Source of the DNA: Streptomyces sp. RerS4
GTDB lineage: Bacteria; Actinomycetota; Actinomycetes; Streptomycetales; Streptomycetaceae
DNA length: 64,000 nt
Direction of reading: 5' to 3'
Assembly: GCF_023515955.1 (NCBI RefSeq)
Contig: NZ_CP097322.1
Span: 372,001 to 436,000, forward strand
Every line of letters starts with the position of its first letter. Positions within the stretch are counted from its first letter, which is position 1. Both the position numbers and the translations under genes were made by a program. This document shows positions 8,101-19,150 of this stretch, one piece after another. The notes under the pieces were generated by a model. That model ran no database searches. It was not told the origin of the DNA and saw only the letters and a program-made list of their open reading frames with translations.

Positions 8101-9638
8101 TGTGGAACGCCGGCTGGGGCGGTGAAAGTGGGGCGGGGCCCGAGGGGCTCGTCAAGGCAAGGGGCTTTCCGCCGGTGCGCCGGCTGCCCACGCATACGAC
8201 GACCGCTGTGGTGCGCAGGGCCGACGGGCGTCCTCTGGTGGCTGTGGCCACCCCGGACGGCATCCGGCTCTGGGATCCCTCGTCGGGGCTCGCGGCTGCT
8301 CCCCCTTTCGGTGGCGCGCATACGCACTCCCCGGTGTCCGTTCCGAGGCAGGGCGCGGACGATCTACTCCTGATCAAGAACGGAATCTCGTCCGCCTCCC
8401 TCAGCCAGATGTGGAACCCGTTCCTCGGCAGACCGGTACCGTACAGCCGGATCGGTGCGCAGGTGGTGACGGTACTGCCCGGCGGCAGGGGTCTCGCCTA
8501 CGCCGAGGCGGGCCGGGTCATGGTTCGGAACATCGACGGCACCCTGGTGGAATCGTTCGATGCCGACGTCACGGACGTTCACGCGATCGGCGCGCTCGAA
8601 GGTCCGGAGGGCCCGCGCATCGTGTCGGCCGGACCACAGGGCATCCGGATCTGGGACCTCGACAGTAACGGTGGCCCAAGTGGACTGCGGACGCCGGAGA
8701 CGCTCTACCAACCGCCGTGGGGTGGGCAGAACCGCAGCAAGCAGTGGCCCCTGTGCTGGAGCGCGCCGGGCGTGGTCCTCGTCGGAACCGGCAAGGGCCT
8801 CGACGTGCACGACGCGACATCGGGGTCGCTGCTGAAACAGGTGGCTGCGGGCCCGGTGATGTCGGCGGAGCCGATCCCTTCCCCTTCGGGCACCGCATAC
8901 GTGGCCCTCAGGGGCCGGGCGGGCTGGGCCATCTGGGACCTCGTTCGCTATGAGCGCGTGAGCCGTCTCAACGTGGAGGGGCACCCCTACTCACCGTCAT
9001 GCGTCGCACATACGCCGGCGAACCTGCCGCTGTTCGCCACCCTCAGGACGGACGGGGCGATCGAGATGGTCACGTGGGACCCCTCGCGCCGCGAAACCAT
9101 CACCTCGACGGTCACCTACCACCATCGCGCCCAGCAGGCGCGGGCCTGCGCCGCTTTCCCACCGTGGAGCGCAGGTGGCACGACGGTCATCGCGGTGGCT
9201 GCCGCGGACGGGGTGGACCTCGTCGACCTGAGTTCCGGAAACCTCGTACGGGTCTTGCGCGCCGAGGACCCGACCACGGGACCTTTCCGGTCCCTATGTG
9301 CCCTCCAGAGTCGGGGGCGGACTCTGCTGGCCTCCGCCACGTCGGCCGCCCTCCACGTCTGGGACACCTCGGACGGAGCCCTGCTCGCGGCATGCGCGAC
9401 CCCCGACACCCAGGTCCTGACCGAGTGGCCCCTGCCCGATGGCCGCACGCTCCTCGTCTCGGGGAACCGGAGCGGGCTCCGCCTCTGGGACCCTCTGACC
9501 GGCGAACTGCGCCACACCCTCCTCACCGGGGCTCCGGTCCACGGTTTGGCCGTCGGCCACGGACCGACGGCCCCGGTGCTTCACTTCCAGGGTCCAGCGG
9601 GCCTGGCGACGCTGACGCTGGACGAACGCCTGTTGTGA
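5163..9638 (+). CDS. Caspase-like protease / STAND (NACHT-type) ATPase / beta-propeller conflict protein
   Basis: A 1491-residue three-part protein. Residues 1-260 form a caspase-like (C14) domain: the catalytic His is in 'VVVYITGHGLGG' (His95) and the Cys in 'HILVLVDSCFSGT' (Cys145). Residues about 310-620 are a P-loop NTPase with Walker A 'VTGAAGSGKSALLAR' (Lys341) and Walker B 'PVTVVIDALDEAQD' (Asp439), as in STAND/NACHT signalling ATPases. A helical region follows. From about residue 860 to the end come degenerate propeller repeats such as 'GPRIVSAGPQGIRIWDLD', 'LLASATSAALHVWDTSDG' and 'TLLVSGNRSGLRLWDPLTG'. In related systems the propeller senses a ligand, the ATPase oligomerises and the protease is unleashed; here that is inference. 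The start is chosen for its GGAGGG site; a longer open frame upstream runs through IS DNA. The end converges with a hydrolase gene 64 bases away. Confidence 0.88.
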   Translation: MVTTEDLEGITRRRLVIVAITDYGADDTEFREAIDIQAGRITDWLAGPNLDKRQRFEVSRAPAVQSVQDLRDFLRDEALTAATYEEAVVVYITGHGLGGSSHRHYLTFAETDEKRPLATAFQTSELIAAVLDSESEHILVLVDSCFSGTLHTELSSLLRDLDKDRYAFHGVGVVTSGDFSAQPLIGSFTERVALACERMRDEAAGYTASHLSFQEWEQLLDEVGQDEHGHEKGLIDAEWAFPRSRKKRPSACLPNPRYRPAVSTAGPALRQLALTTTVGTDVPLGSLDDFWLERASGRPADDDPGWYFSGRVTPMKAMTAFLRGDEDERVLVVTGAAGSGKSALLARLVTLSDPGFVTDPRYAGMVAKVPTELRPPRGSVDIAVLARNKSARVVVEDLLTALGAEDASDPDSIVPLRTLLRLLSDRSTSARRPVTVVIDALDEAQDPLALVNDLVLPLARLSVAAGDSSPLRLLLGVRSSPLTGQQGEEVLHDERADQLLLRLTEALGSEGVRPRMVRSDGPSCVDDIAAYVATLLLAPADSPYHFSAEAAAEAARTIAAAVAPSFLDARIAADQLRKAGARQDLTESGWLRRLADGTSGLLREDIAAVSLSTGVPTYALVTALRATTFAPGAGLPWAEVWPAVTSALATAEYGPGIGADAADHAIRTLRNSRLAGYLATAEEDDRAVYRPVHQRLTDLLTADHTWLLNPPDATSSLSWRSDTTPQTPTAAHAAITHALVDLVERSRPHTAHPYVRRHFLHHATEGRVLTDAAVPSTLLAQETSGTLRTRLGLPLPITDPDRRTLTAAALIEPYVDATVDMASRMSSIAFQMAVRDESRQAPQGLPARLAWGRWVARVNVLAPPGDSATSICCVPTLDGRTLIAVLSRHGQVEIRDSATGRLTAEIGSENEPVHSVQPIRSADGRTSLLALNSDSISIHDPTSGQPLAHASLPFAEEAHVLNDGSAGRQLFVLTGQGAFLWNAGWGGESGAGPEGLVKARGFPPVRRLPTHTTTAVVRRADGRPLVAVATPDGIRLWDPSSGLAAAPPFGGAHTHSPVSVPRQGADDLLLIKNGISSASLSQMWNPFLGRPVPYSRIGAQVVTVLPGGRGLAYAEAGRVMVRNIDGTLVESFDADVTDVHAIGALEGPEGPRIVSAGPQGIRIWDLDSNGGPSGLRTPETLYQPPWGGQNRSKQWPLCWSAPGVVLVGTGKGLDVHDATSGSLLKQVAAGPVMSAEPIPSPSGTAYVALRGRAGWAIWDLVRYERVSRLNVEGHPYSPSCVAHTPANLPLFATLRTDGAIEMVTWDPSRRETITSTVTYHHRAQQARACAAFPPWSAGGTTVIAVAAADGVDLVDLSSGNLVRVLRAEDPTTGPFRSLCALQSRGRTLLASATSAALHVWDTSDGALLAACATPDTQVLTEWPLPDGRTLLVSGNRSGLRLWDPLTGELRHTLLTGAPVHGLAVGHGPTAPVLHFQGPAGLATLTLDERLL

Positions 9639-9702
9639 GGGCGGGCTGAGCATTCCCGGCAGGCTGACCGAAGCACGCGGGTCGAAGCACACGGCTCGAC
9701 CG

Positions 9703-10593
9703 TCAGAGAAGTCCGGCCTTCGTGATGCGTTCGGCTACTGCCGGCTTGTTGAGGTAGCGGCGGACGTCATGGGCGTTGAGCCTGCCGTTGTTGACCTTGA
9801 CATCGGTGACCCCGACCGCGAGGTCGGACAGGCCCCCACCCCTGCTCACCGGATCGTTCGGGGCGTAGAGGTTGGTCCACTCCGTTCCGGCCGGGACGGA
9901 CAACGGGCCACCGGCTGTGTGTACGCCCTTCCTGACCGCCAGCCAGCTCAAAGGGGACCCACAGGTGATCAAGGAGGTGACACCGGGGCCCCCGCCCGCG
10001 GCGGCCGGTACCTCTCCACGGGTCACCATGTCGTAGAACACGACGCTGCCCAGCGAGTGGGCGATGACCATCCGGGCGCCCTTGGCGACCAGCGCCGCCC
10101 GGACCGCGGCCCGTACGGCCGCACCGGTCTCCGCGTGGCGCAGGTAGCCGTGGGCCTCGCGGACCAGCCACAGCAGTCGGTCGGTCACCCCCTTGCCGGC
10201 CACCCGGTCCACGGCGTGGGCCCGCCTGAGGATCCGTGGCGTGAGTCGCCCCTCTCCCAGGGTCCGACCAGCCGTGGGAGAGGAGTCCTCCTCCCCGACT
10301 GCTGACGGCGCATAGGTGGCCAAGGCCCGGAGGATGAACTCCTCTTCCTCCTCGTCGACGGGTGCGTCCTCGGGCGTGGGGGCGGTCTCCGGTCCCAGGC
10401 GCATGTACCGCGTGGCCGTCTGCGGGTAGACGCCCTGGTACGAGGGAACGGTGATCCGGACCGGGCCGGCGGTCCCGGCGTGGCCGGAGGCGGCAAGCGC
10501 CGCGTCCACCGAGCCCTGCCAAGTACGGCTCCGACCCTCCTCCGTGGCGGATGCCCCCTGTCGAATCCCGTGCACACCGACGATCTGCAGCAT
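9703..10593 (-). CDS. Lipase-like alpha/beta hydrolase
   Basis: A 296-residue protein starting 'MLQIVGVHGIRQGAS', the usual first strand and oxyanion loop ('VHGI') of lipase-type alpha/beta hydrolases. The nucleophile elbow is 'MVIAHSLGSVVFYDM' (G-x-S-x-G-like, A-H-S-L-G). A later Asp ('LYAPNDPVSRGGG') and His ('LNAHDVRRYL') can complete the triad. An acidic insertion 'DAPVDEEEEEFIL' lies around residue 85. No signal peptide, so it probably acts in the cytosol. The ATG at 10593 is chosen because the 37 residues before it are Pro/Gly/Arg-rich and precede the core fold. It is transcribed towards the caspase-STAND gene and is probably cotranscribed with the HTH gene upstream of it. A role as an effector or target of that protease is a guess from position. 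Confidence 0.75.
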   Translation of the reverse strand: MLQIVGVHGIRQGASATEEGRSRTWQGSVDAALAASGHAGTAGPVRITVPSYQGVYPQTATRYMRLGPETAPTPEDAPVDEEEEEFILRALATYAPSAVGEEDSSPTAGRTLGEGRLTPRILRRAHAVDRVAGKGVTDRLLWLVREAHGYLRHAETGAAVRAAVRAALVAKGARMVIAHSLGSVVFYDMVTRGEVPAAAGGGPGVTSLITCGSPLSWLAVRKGVHTAGGPLSVPAGTEWTNLYAPNDPVSRGGGLSDLAVGVTDVKVNNGRLNAHDVRRYLNKPAVAERITKAGLL

Positions 10594-10713
10594 GTTCACG
10601 CCCCCGTCCCACCCGGCCGGCCGATCCACCGGACCCGCTCTGGGGCCGATCGTAGCGGCGTGCGGGGGGGGCACGCCGGTGCTTGAGCGGCGGGGCTCCC
10701 GCACCGCGCGGGC

Positions 10714-12474
10714 TCAGCCGGACCGACGGCCATCCCCGACACCACCGTGAACGGCAGCGACGTCCCGGACGCGTGCGACCGCTTCGGGCGCGACTCGGGC
10801 GAGGACCGGCAGGGCGTGGTACCAGCCGGGGGTCTCCAGGCTCAGGTGCAGGAACCTCATCGCCGCCCGCTCGTCGTCCGACGCGTACGGGGTGACGCTC
10901 AGGGCCAGGTGCCGCACAGTGACGGTGAAGGCATCCGGGTGCGCCGGGTCGATCTCGGGTACCGGACGAACCGGGACCCGGGCCAGGTGCCCCGCCAGCG
11001 CGGTGAGCGCGACGGCGCGCGTCCGTACCTCCGTAGGTCGCTCGGCCAAGCGCCCGGCGGATTCGATATCGCCTCGCGCCGCGTGGACCACTGCGAGGGC
11101 GGCAGTCGGAAAGTGCTCGGTCCCCCGGTTCCCCAGATCCCGCACCAACCAGTCCACCTGTTGTCCGGGGTCCTCCCCCGCGCCGATCCGTAGGAGGGCG
11201 TGCACCAGGACGGTCTCGGGCCGCCAGTTCTCCCGGCCGCCCTTGTCCGCGTACGCGAGTCCCGCCTCCCTCACCTCGTCAAAGCGATCCGCGTCGAGAT
11301 GCCTGATGCCGGCCTCGGCCGGAAGGAGCGCAGCGAAGCGGCCCAGCAGGGCGGCCGCCCGGCCGGGTGCCTTCCCGCTCGCGTGTAACTCATCGAGGAT
11401 CGGGAGCAACAACTGACCCGCCATCCGCAGGTCATGCTCCACAAGGCCTGAGGCCACAGCGATGCGGGCCGGCCGGTCGGCCGTCCTCCAGGCGACCTTC
11501 ATGCTGCCATCCGTGGGCATCGAGTGCTGCCGGACGAGGTCCACCGCGGCCTCCCCTTCCCCCACACACGCCAGAGCCTGCGCGGCGTGCGCCCAGGCCC
11601 CGTCCCGGTCCCGGCTCGGGCTGCCCTCAGCGGCAGCCTGGGCCGCCCAGTACGCACGCCTCCGCGCATCGTCGGGCAAGCCGGAGTCCACGTGAGCCAG
11701 GGCCGCTGCAGCATGTGCTCGCGCCCGATCGGCCGGGGTTCGGCACAGGCCGAGCAGCTGCTCGGCGTCCTGTACGGCATCGATGCGTACGAGGGCTCCA
11801 ACCAGGCAGGAAAGCCACACGGGGGCCGGGCCCGTTCCCCAGCCCGACATCGGAAGGAGCGCCAAGGCCTCGTCCAAGCGCCGTTCGGCTCCGTGGTTCC
11901 GGCCGGGGGCCGCCGGACGGAGGGCGGTGAGGGCCGGCCGCTCGGCCTCGGAGTCGTTTCCGTCCCCCTCGTCATACGGACCGGACCGGTCTCCTGGTCC
12001 TCCGGAAACGGCGGCAGCCACCGGGCCGAGAATCCTGCGCACCTCGTCCTCAGACACCCCTGTGTCGGTAAGCGCGCGGGCAAGACCGGCGAGGCGGCCC
12101 CGGCTTCCCTGCCCGCTCTTGCGCACGGCCTGCGCCGCGACGAGCCGGGCACGCCAAGTTTCCGGATTCGTCGACAGATACCTCGGGGACCGACGGGCTG
12201 CGCGGCTCTCCAGGAACGGGATCAGCACGGTCAGCACGTAGCGGGCGTTCCTCGGCCAGGGCACGGATTTGCCCGTGAGCCAGTCGCTGAGACTGGACTT
12301 CGCCACCTTGAAACGGCGCGCGGACCCGAGCCTGACGAGGTCGTTGAGCCCTAACGTCGTCCGCCCGCCCGCGGCTTCGTAGAGGTCCCGGAGCTCTTGC
12401 GAGAAGCCTGCTCCTTGGCTGCCCCCGTTGTCTCCCGACCCGCCACTAGCGTCAGACTTCTCCGGAATCTCCAT
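10714..12474 (-). CDS. Helix-turn-helix protein with long helical-repeat C-terminus
   Basis: A 586-residue protein. After a Gly/Ser-rich lead ('SGGSGDNGGSQGAG') comes an N-terminal HTH-like domain ('FSQELRDLYEAAGGRTTLG' to 'SSLSDWLTGKSVPWPRNA', about residues 25-85), a type common at the head of Streptomyces conflict and signalling proteins. The rest is mostly Ala/Arg/Leu-rich paired helices ('ADRARAHAAAALAHVDSG', 'AWAHAAQALACVGEGEAA') resembling TPR-like repeats. The start at 12474 is favoured by a strong AGGGAGGG site six bases upstream; an ATG nine codons earlier and a longer frame to 12636 are less likely. No catalytic motif. Its place upstream of the hydrolase and opposite the caspase gene suggests a regulator or adaptor of that module. 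Confidence 0.7.
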   Translation of the reverse strand: MEIPEKSDASGGSGDNGGSQGAGFSQELRDLYEAAGGRTTLGLNDLVRLGSARRFKVAKSSLSDWLTGKSVPWPRNARYVLTVLIPFLESRAARRSPRYLSTNPETWRARLVAAQAVRKSGQGSRGRLAGLARALTDTGVSEDEVRRILGPVAAAVSGGPGDRSGPYDEGDGNDSEAERPALTALRPAAPGRNHGAERRLDEALALLPMSGWGTGPAPVWLSCLVGALVRIDAVQDAEQLLGLCRTPADRARAHAAAALAHVDSGLPDDARRRAYWAAQAAAEGSPSRDRDGAWAHAAQALACVGEGEAAVDLVRQHSMPTDGSMKVAWRTADRPARIAVASGLVEHDLRMAGQLLLPILDELHASGKAPGRAAALLGRFAALLPAEAGIRHLDADRFDEVREAGLAYADKGGRENWRPETVLVHALLRIGAGEDPGQQVDWLVRDLGNRGTEHFPTAALAVVHAARGDIESAGRLAERPTEVRTRAVALTALAGHLARVPVRPVPEIDPAHPDAFTVTVRHLALSVTPYASDDERAAMRFLHLSLETPGWYHALPVLARVAPEAVARVRDVAAVHGGVGDGRRSG

Positions 12475-12609
12475 TTTTCCCTCCCTGACCTGCACAGACA
12501 TGACTTCTGCGAGGCTCCGGACATCGCCGGACGGCCTCCGGATGGTGGATACCTGTGGGACCGCGTCCGGCGGGGCATACCACCGGGCGAAGACCCCGAT
12601 GGGGACCCC

Positions 12610-12789
12610 ATGTCCGTCCTGCAGTCCGTGTTCCAAGAAGCGGCAACGGTGACCGCCGTCGCCGGCCTCTCCTACACGTGGGCCGTTGTCATGGTCGCCG
12701 CATCGTCCGTACTCTCCCGAAGCCCCCAGCGCCGGCGTGACGCCCGTGAGACACTGATGATCTTGATGCGGCGGAGTGGGCGTCGCTGA
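12610..12789 (+). CDS. Small putative membrane protein
   Basis: A 59-residue frame, 'MSVLQSVFQEAATV' then one hydrophobic segment ('AVAGLSYTWAVVMVAASSVL') and a very basic tail ('SPQRRRDARETLMILMRRSG'). It is divergent from the HTH gene, so its promoter would share that 135-base gap. A GGGGAC motif lies just upstream of the ATG. One membrane helix with an Arg-rich end is typical of many small actinobacterial proteins, and by shape only it could be a membrane-acting effector. The coding potential is plausible but not proven. Confidence 0.45.
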   Translation: MSVLQSVFQEAATVTAVAGLSYTWAVVMVAASSVLSRSPQRRRDARETLMILMRRSGRR

Positions 12790-13067
12790 GACGGGTACTG
12801 AGGTGCCTTCCGAGCTCTAGGGCTCGACTGCGAAGTGTTCTCTTCCCGTGCACCGCTGCCGCCAAGCTCTACCCACGATGCGTGGGTGGTCATGCCTGCC
12901 AGGCGGCGGGAGTAGTGCGCAGCGAGGAAGTCTGCGCGGCGGCTGATCCATCCCAACACGGACAGGTCGAAGCCCGAGCCGTGCACTGCGTTGGGAGCAT
13001 CCGCAGATCGGCCGACGTGCCGGCCTGGTCGTATCGATCCGATGGACGCTAGTCTCGACCTCACGCA

Positions 13068-13200
13068 GCACTTCCCGCTCCTGCGGGGATGACCCGTGCG
13101 AGGTGTTCTCTCTTCGCCTCCAGCAACTCCCCGCGCGCGCGGGGATGGCTCGCGTTAGGAGCAGAGCCGATCTGGCCCCCGCATACGCGGGGATGCAACC
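13068..13200. CRISPR. Decayed type I-E-like repeat cluster (three degenerate repeats)
   Basis: Three 29-base units resemble actinobacterial I-E repeats. Each has the stem CCCGC-n4-GCGGG followed by GATG: 13068-13096 (CCCGCTCCTGCGGGGATG), 13124-13152 (CCCCGCGCGCGCGGGGATGG) and 13172-13200 (CCCCGCATACGCGGGGATGC). The gaps between them are about 27 and 19 bases rather than the usual 32, and the repeats differ outside the stem, so this is a relic or array edge, not a working array. It lies just downstream of cas6e on the Cascade operon's 3' side. The 270 bases to its left (12790-13067) hold no clear gene. Confidence 0.55.
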
Positions 13201-13262
13201 GGTCCGACCGCCAGAACCGAGCACGCTCAACCACGCCGCCTCGTACGGGGCGGCCCCGGCAG

Positions 13263-13294
13263 GTCCGACTTTCGCCCGCGGACAAAAGTCGGAC
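13263..13294. terminator. Perfect 10-bp hairpin after cas6e
   Basis: GTCCGACTTT (13263-13272) pairs with AAAGTCGGAC (13285-13294) around a 12-base loop, 17 bases after the cas6e stop. On the minus strand it is placed to end the Cascade transcript. A near-copy lies at 19028-19058 next to the second cas6e relic. Confidence 0.6.
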
Positions 13295-13310
13295 CCGAAG
13301 GCTTCGTCTC

Positions 13311-16846
<3,536 letters not shown>

Positions 16847-16850
<4 letters not shown>

Positions 16851-18460
16851 GCCCTCTCCCCTCGGAGTTCGGCCGGGGCCTTCGGCTGTGCCAGCTCGTC
16901 GTCGAACCGCTGCAGGGCGGCGGCCTGGGCCTTCGCTCCCCGTGAGTTCCTCGGCAGTGAATCGAGGCATTCGGTGAGGAACTTCCGGGCGGCCGCGGCC
17001 ACGGTGGCGGCGTAGTCAAGGAGGCCGTCGTGGACGGGCTCGCCGATGGTGGTCTCGTCCATCAGGAACTCGAACGGCTCCTGGGTGGCCGCCCAGTGCC
17101 GGCTGCGCGCGTCGAAGCGTGCGATCTGGCCGGCCTTGTCTGCCGGCTTCGGGTTCGGGTACTCGACGCTCCAGGCCGCGTACGCCGCCCTGCTCAGGGC
17201 CGTGGCCACGTACTCGGCGATCTCCGATCCACGGGATGATGCAACGTAGAGCATGGCCTCCAGACCCGGGGCGAAGGGAAAGGTCCCGTCGACCCAAGCG
17301 ATGGCCGTGGTCTGCTTGGCCACGAGCCCGACCGCCCACAGTTCGACGCGGCGGGCGGGCTGCTGGCCCGGCTCGGGCGCGACGTCCTCCGCGGGAAAGA
17401 GCGCGAGCCGCTGGTACAGGGTCGCGCCGTCGTTCACCGCCCCAGAGGAGCGGGCCTTGTCCACGGCGGCGTAGAGGGAATGGGCGTCGCGCCAGACGGC
17501 GCGGGTCGCCGAAGCCCAGAGCGGTTTGGCGGTGCCGTCCGCCTTCTTGGCCTGGACAGCGTCCTGAAGGTGCTCTTCAGTCAGGGCGAGCAGTTCGCCC
17601 GCACCGAGCAGTACCCGGTCCACGGCCTTCCCGTCGGGTGTCGGGCGGAGCAGGACCGACCGGCCGAGATAGCTGTGCAGGTCCGCCGGACCGGCGACGG
17701 GTCGGCCGACGGGCTTGGTCTTGAACCCCCGGCGTTCCTTGCCCGCGGTCCAGGAGAGGTTCAGATCGCCGTGCGGCCCGGAAACCGGGGCCATGTTGAG
17801 GCGGAGCGTCTCGCCGAGGGTGGAGCCCAGTGCTATGACGCGGATCCGGGTGCCGAGGCGGGTGGCGGCCAGGTTGGTGATGGTGGGACCGAGTGTTGCC
17901 TTGCCGGAGATCCGGGCCCTGCCCGCGGGTCCGTACACGTGCTGGGTGAGCATGGCCCGGAAGGCCTCGGCCACGGGTAACGGGCGGGGGTCGGCCAGAT
18001 GGTGGTGGTCGAAGAACTGGTTGTAGTCGCCGACCCGCTCGATCACCAGCTGCGCCGGACCGGCCCCGTGCTGGTCGAGGAAGGGAGCGAGGAGGGAGTT
18101 CTGCCCGAGCGGCTCGGTGGGGTGGAACAGGTCCCAGACCTCGCCCGTGCGGGACCCGGCGAGCCACTCGGCGGCGGGCTGGAGGGCGTGCTCCTGGTCC
18201 ACCCAGGCAGGCCACTCGGCTGCGGACATCGGGTAGGTGCCCGAGGCGTAGCAGATGGCCAGGAGGAACTCGATGAGCGCGACCTTCTCACCGGGTGTGG
18301 TCGCCTCGATGGTCCGAAGCCGGTCGGCGTCGTGGAGCAGGTCAACGAGGTTCCGCTCGACGAGTTCGCCGTCAAGGGTCAGTGCCGTGACGCATAGCTC
18401 CTGCCGAGGGTCCCAGCGTGGTCGTATCGCCTCGTCGCGCACGGCGCGTGATCCATCCAA
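16847..18460 (-). CDS. casA: Type I-E Cascade large subunit Cse1 (Cas8e, CasA)
   Basis: About 531-537 residues, the usual length for Cse1, which recognises the PAM and recruits Cas3. Typical segments are 'LVERNLVDLLHDADRLRTIE', 'EKVALIEFLLAICYAS', 'WDLFHPTEPLGQNSLL' and 'DYNQFFDHHHLADPRPLPVA'; the last matches the conserved 'HDLFDH'-like region near the L1 loop. The outer start is TTG 18460; GTG 18442, six codons in, has a better GGATGGA site and may be the real one. First gene of the Cascade operon. The gene that normally precedes it, cas3, is absent: upstream there are about 400 non-coding bases and then a cas6e relic. Confidence 0.88.
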
Positions 18461-18876
18461 GTTGCATCGTTCGCTCTCTGCTCATAACGGTTGCTTGGTG
18501 CAATGAGGCAGGACGCTAGCAGGCGAACGAGGCAGGCTTGACGGCTTTGAGAATGTCAATGTGGCCTTGAAAACAGAACAGTTAAGGGGAAGCGGGGCAC
18601 TACACGCAGAGCCACCGCACGCATGGTAGCCGGGGGCCAAAAGCCGACGGGGCGTCCCGGTTCGTGCAGCCATGTGCACGTTGCGGACGGGTCCGCGGTG
18701 ATGCCGAAGCGGGTGATGTGCCGCCCCGCAGTTCGTAGGCGGCGGGAACCCCGGCCCACAGATCACCCGAAACTCACGAGGTGACCGCGTCGGCCTCCGC
18801 CAGTCGCCGTGGGCCGTGATCGTGGCCGAGGCGCCGGCCTCGTGGGCCGGGGAGCGCGGGTCACCCACGGGAACCG
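18461..18876. other. Non-coding region upstream of the Cascade operon
   Basis: About 415 bases without a convincing gene. On the minus strand a TTGACA hexamer occurs at about 18554-18559, but I see no good -10 at the right spacing. No CRISPR repeats, no HD or helicase fragment of cas3 and no cas1/cas2 piece could be recognised here. Confidence 0.4.
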
Positions 18877-18999
18877 GTCCACGTGAAGGAGTGGTTCTTG
18901 CGACGACTCCACGGCGAGGGAGAGTCGGCGACCGCCGAGGACGGCGTCGTCCGCACCGGGGCAACCACCGAACCGCACGCACTCGGGAACAAGAATCCG
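18877..18999 (+). pseudogene. Relic of a second cas6e gene, inverted relative to the intact operon
   Basis: A plus-strand segment reads 'VKEWFLRRLHGEGESATAED' and continues 'GVVRTGATTEPHALGNK'. This aligns with the intact Cas6e segment 'VKRWFARRLQPDGEPATAED' continuing 'GVVRIGAAADPDSLGIR'. Identity is high over about 40 residues and absent on both sides, so start and C-terminus are gone. About 30 bases after the relic comes a hairpin nearly identical to the one after the intact cas6e and in the same orientation relative to it. This supports an old second copy of the operon end. Confidence 0.7.
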
Positions 19000-19027
19000 G
19001 AGCCACCGTCGCCGCTACTCCCCCCTT

Positions 19028-19058
19028 CCCGGACTCTTGTCCGCGGACGAAAGTCGGG
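19028..19058 (+). repeat. Hairpin matching the post-cas6e hairpin at 13263-13294
   Basis: The sequence ACTCTTGTCCGCGGACGAAA followed by GTCGGG is a near-copy of the minus-strand sequence ACTTTTGTCCGCGGGCGAAA followed by GTCGGA after the intact cas6e. The inner GTCCGCGGAC is a perfect palindrome. It probably served as the terminator of the lost second cas6e. Confidence 0.6.
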
Positions 19059-19150
19059 CTGGGGCGCTGGGCTTCGTGCCTCGGTCCGGGCCGGCTCTAG
19101 AGTGAGGCTTCAGGTCAGTGACCTGGAACGTTCTGTCTGGAGGAGTGTCC

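Noticed and set aside
12672..13064. Minus-strand 130-codon ORF downstream of the repeat cluster
   Set aside because: A middle part ('FDLSVLGWISRRADFLAAHY') looks somewhat protein-like, but there is no ribosome binding site, the frame overlaps the small membrane ORF, and no family is recognised.
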